The translations under genes and the position numbers were made by a program. 6,666 nucleotides of DNA from UBA9676 sp036522155 (GTDB lineage Bacteria > Actinomycetota > Actinomycetes > Streptosporangiales > Streptosporangiaceae): assembly GCA_036522155.1 (NCBI GenBank), contig DATDGI010000182.1, positions 1 to 6,666 of the forward strand. The letters run 5' to 3'. Position 1 is the first letter of the stretch. The number at the start of each line of letters is the position of its first letter. The notes beneath the pieces are model-generated. The model saw nothing but the letters and a program-made list of their open reading frames with translations. It made no database searches and was not told the origin of the DNA. Of this stretch, positions 6,405 to 6,666 are shown in pieces.

Positions 6405-6421
6405 GTCTCACATGCCGAGAC
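6405..6421. promoter_or_regulatory. Candidate operator upstream of the ilvB promoter
   Basis: GTCTC-N7-GAGAC (6405-6409 and 6417-6421) is a perfect 5-bp inverted repeat of 17 bases. It lies 15 bases upstream of the -35 element and 11 bases after the cyclase stop. Position and symmetry suit a transcription factor dimer. Branched-chain amino acid genes of actinobacteria are controlled by IclR-type regulators such as NdgR/LtbR, but I cannot confirm that this is their site. It could instead be a small hairpin ending the cyclase transcript; no T-run follows. Confidence 0.4.
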
Positions 6422-6436
6422 AGAAATGCTCTCAAG

Positions 6437-6465
6437 TTGACGGGCCGGGCACGGTAGGCCACAGT
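6437..6465 (+). promoter_or_regulatory. Predicted promoter of the ilvB leader transcript
   Basis: TTGACG (6437-6442) is a near-perfect -35 element for a vegetative sigma factor. Seventeen bases later is CACAGT (6460-6465), a weak -10 that keeps the second-position A and final T. Transcription would start near 6472-6473, coinciding with the GTG of the leader peptide, so the mRNA may be leaderless. Confidence 0.55.
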
Positions 6466-6472
6466 GGGGTAC

Positions 6473-6520
6473 GTGCCTTGTGGCCGCGTTATCGTACTTC
6501 GCCGGCGCGTGGGTCGCTGA
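6473..6520 (+). CDS. ilvB leader peptide (attenuator peptide, 15 aa)
   Basis: GTG at 6473 opens MPCGRVIVLRRRVGR followed by TGA at 6518-6520. Four consecutive branched-chain codons, Val-Ile-Val-Leu (6488-6499), are the sensor. If charged Ile-, Val- or Leu-tRNA is scarce, a ribosome stalls there and changes the folding of the RNA downstream. The R-(I/V)-x-V-L-x-(K/R)-R-V-G pattern matches ilvB leader peptides I recall from streptomycetes. An in-frame GTG at 6464, with GGTAGG five bases upstream, could add three residues, but it lies before the predicted transcription start. If 6473 is right, translation starts at the mRNA's 5' end without a ribosome binding site, a common situation in actinobacteria. 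The peptide itself is not expected to have another function. Confidence 0.82.
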   Translation: MPCGRVIVLRRRVGR

Positions 6521-6535
6521 CCAGCCCCCACGCGC
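6505..6535 (+). promoter_or_regulatory. Leader hairpin around the leader-peptide stop codon
   Basis: GCGCGTGGG (6505-6513) pairs perfectly with CCCACGCGC (6527-6535), a 9-bp stem with a 13-base loop containing the leader TGA. A ribosome stalled on the Val-Ile-Val-Leu codons would cover the 5' arm, freeing the 3' arm; a ribosome completing the peptide would also melt it. It is therefore the natural pause or antiterminator-competing element of the attenuator. Confidence 0.65.
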
Positions 6536-6536
6536 T

Positions 6537-6571
6537 CCCCTCGACTGCCCGCTGGGCACGAGGGGTTTTTT
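6537..6571 (+). terminator. ilvB attenuator: intrinsic terminator
   Basis: CCCCTCG (6537-6543) pairs with CGAGGGG (6559-6565). Inside, TGCCC pairs with GGGCA around a GCT loop, leaving only a 2-base bulge (AC, 6544-6545). Six T residues (6566-6571) follow. This is a textbook intrinsic terminator, unusual in such GC-rich DNA, placed between the leader peptide and ilvB. One clear alternative pairing is CCAGC (6521-6525) with GCTGG (6551-6555), which would break the upper stem; I cannot establish the true antiterminator by eye. Confidence 0.85.
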
Positions 6572-6613
6572 ATTGCCAGCCGCCGCAGCGACAGCAGATG
6601 AGGAACCATCCCG

Positions 6614-6666
6614 ATGACTGACCAGACCACGACGGCAGGCGGCCACCGGGCCGGGCTGCCAGGGCC
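6614..6666 (+). CDS. ilvB: Probable acetolactate synthase large subunit, N-terminal 17 codons only
   Basis: ATG at 6614 has a good ribosome binding site (GAGGA, 6600-6604) nine bases upstream, and the frame is open to the window end: MTDQTTTAGGHRAGLPG. This stretch is too short and low in complexity to identify by sequence, and actinobacterial IlvB proteins usually start with such a variable tail before the conserved ThDP-enzyme domain. The call rests on context: a Val-Ile-Val-Leu leader peptide plus attenuator just upstream, and the known placement of ilvB near gatB and a GGDEF gene in related actinomycetes. IlvB with IlvN would condense pyruvate, or pyruvate and 2-ketobutyrate, in the first common step of Val/Leu/Ile synthesis. 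Another branched-chain gene such as leuA is possible but less likely. Confidence 0.75.
   Translation, partial: MTDQTTTAGGHRAGLPG

Noticed and set aside
6395..6613. T-box riboswitch upstream of ilvB
   Set aside because: No T-box conserved segment or specifier-loop architecture is seen; the leader peptide and terminator explain the region.
5041..6621. A 526-codon + strand open frame overlapping the cyclase in another frame
   Set aside because: It is Arg/Gly-rich shadow sequence running through the cyclase and the ilvB attenuator; no motif supports it.
4442..6646. A 734-codon open frame on the - strand opposite the cyclase and ilvB leader
   Set aside because: Its translation is Arg/Gly/Pro/Ala-rich with no recognisable domain, and it lies opposite a gene with clear PAS-GGDEF motifs. 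Long antisense open frames are expected at this GC content.
1..6666. tRNA, rRNA, CRISPR array, insertion sequence or phage attachment site
   Set aside because: No conserved tRNA arms, spaced repeats, transposase frames or paired terminal repeats were found on reading either strand.

Overview
The window is very GC-rich DNA with an almost fully G/C third codon position in its main genes. This fits a high-GC Gram-positive actinomycete. The gene order (gatA-gatB, then a 2-hydroxyacid dehydrogenase, a membrane GGDEF protein and an ilvB-type operon start) is familiar from Streptomyces/Streptosporangiales-type genomes, but the genus cannot be fixed from the sequence. All supported genes lie on the + strand.

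Layout. Positions 1-1067 hold the C-terminal ~354 codons of gatA (its start is upstream of the window). It is followed with no gap by complete gatB (1068-2585). Together these are two subunits of the tRNA-dependent amidotransferase. Just downstream sits a small hicB-hicA type toxin-antitoxin pair (2595-2810 and 2807-3027). The toxin gene is interrupted by a one-base frameshift in a C-tract at 2938-2941. A D-2-hydroxyacid dehydrogenase of unknown substrate follows (3105-4016). Next comes a 287-base spacer with small inverted repeats and a 10-codon upstream ORF. Its stop overlaps the probable start of a large membrane-anchored PAS-GGDEF diguanylate cyclase (4304-6394).

The last ~270 bases are the control region and first 17 codons of a gene read as ilvB (acetolactate synthase large subunit). 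The region contains a possible operator (GTCTC-N7-GAGAC), a TTGACG-type promoter and a 15-codon leader peptide carrying consecutive Val-Ile-Val-Leu codons. After these come a 9-bp hairpin around the leader stop codon and a strong hairpin plus T6 terminator. This is the arrangement of ribosome-mediated transcription attenuation by branched-chain amino acids, and it is the main evidence that the truncated gene is ilvB.

The genes do not form one pathway. gatAB serves translation, ilvB begins branched-chain amino acid synthesis, and the cyclase makes the second messenger c-di-GMP. No mobile element, CRISPR array, tRNA or rRNA is visible. The points most worth a second look are the frameshifted hicA, the ilvB attenuator (possibly with a leaderless leader-peptide mRNA), the short ORF coupled to the cyclase, and the cyclase's missing product-inhibition motif.
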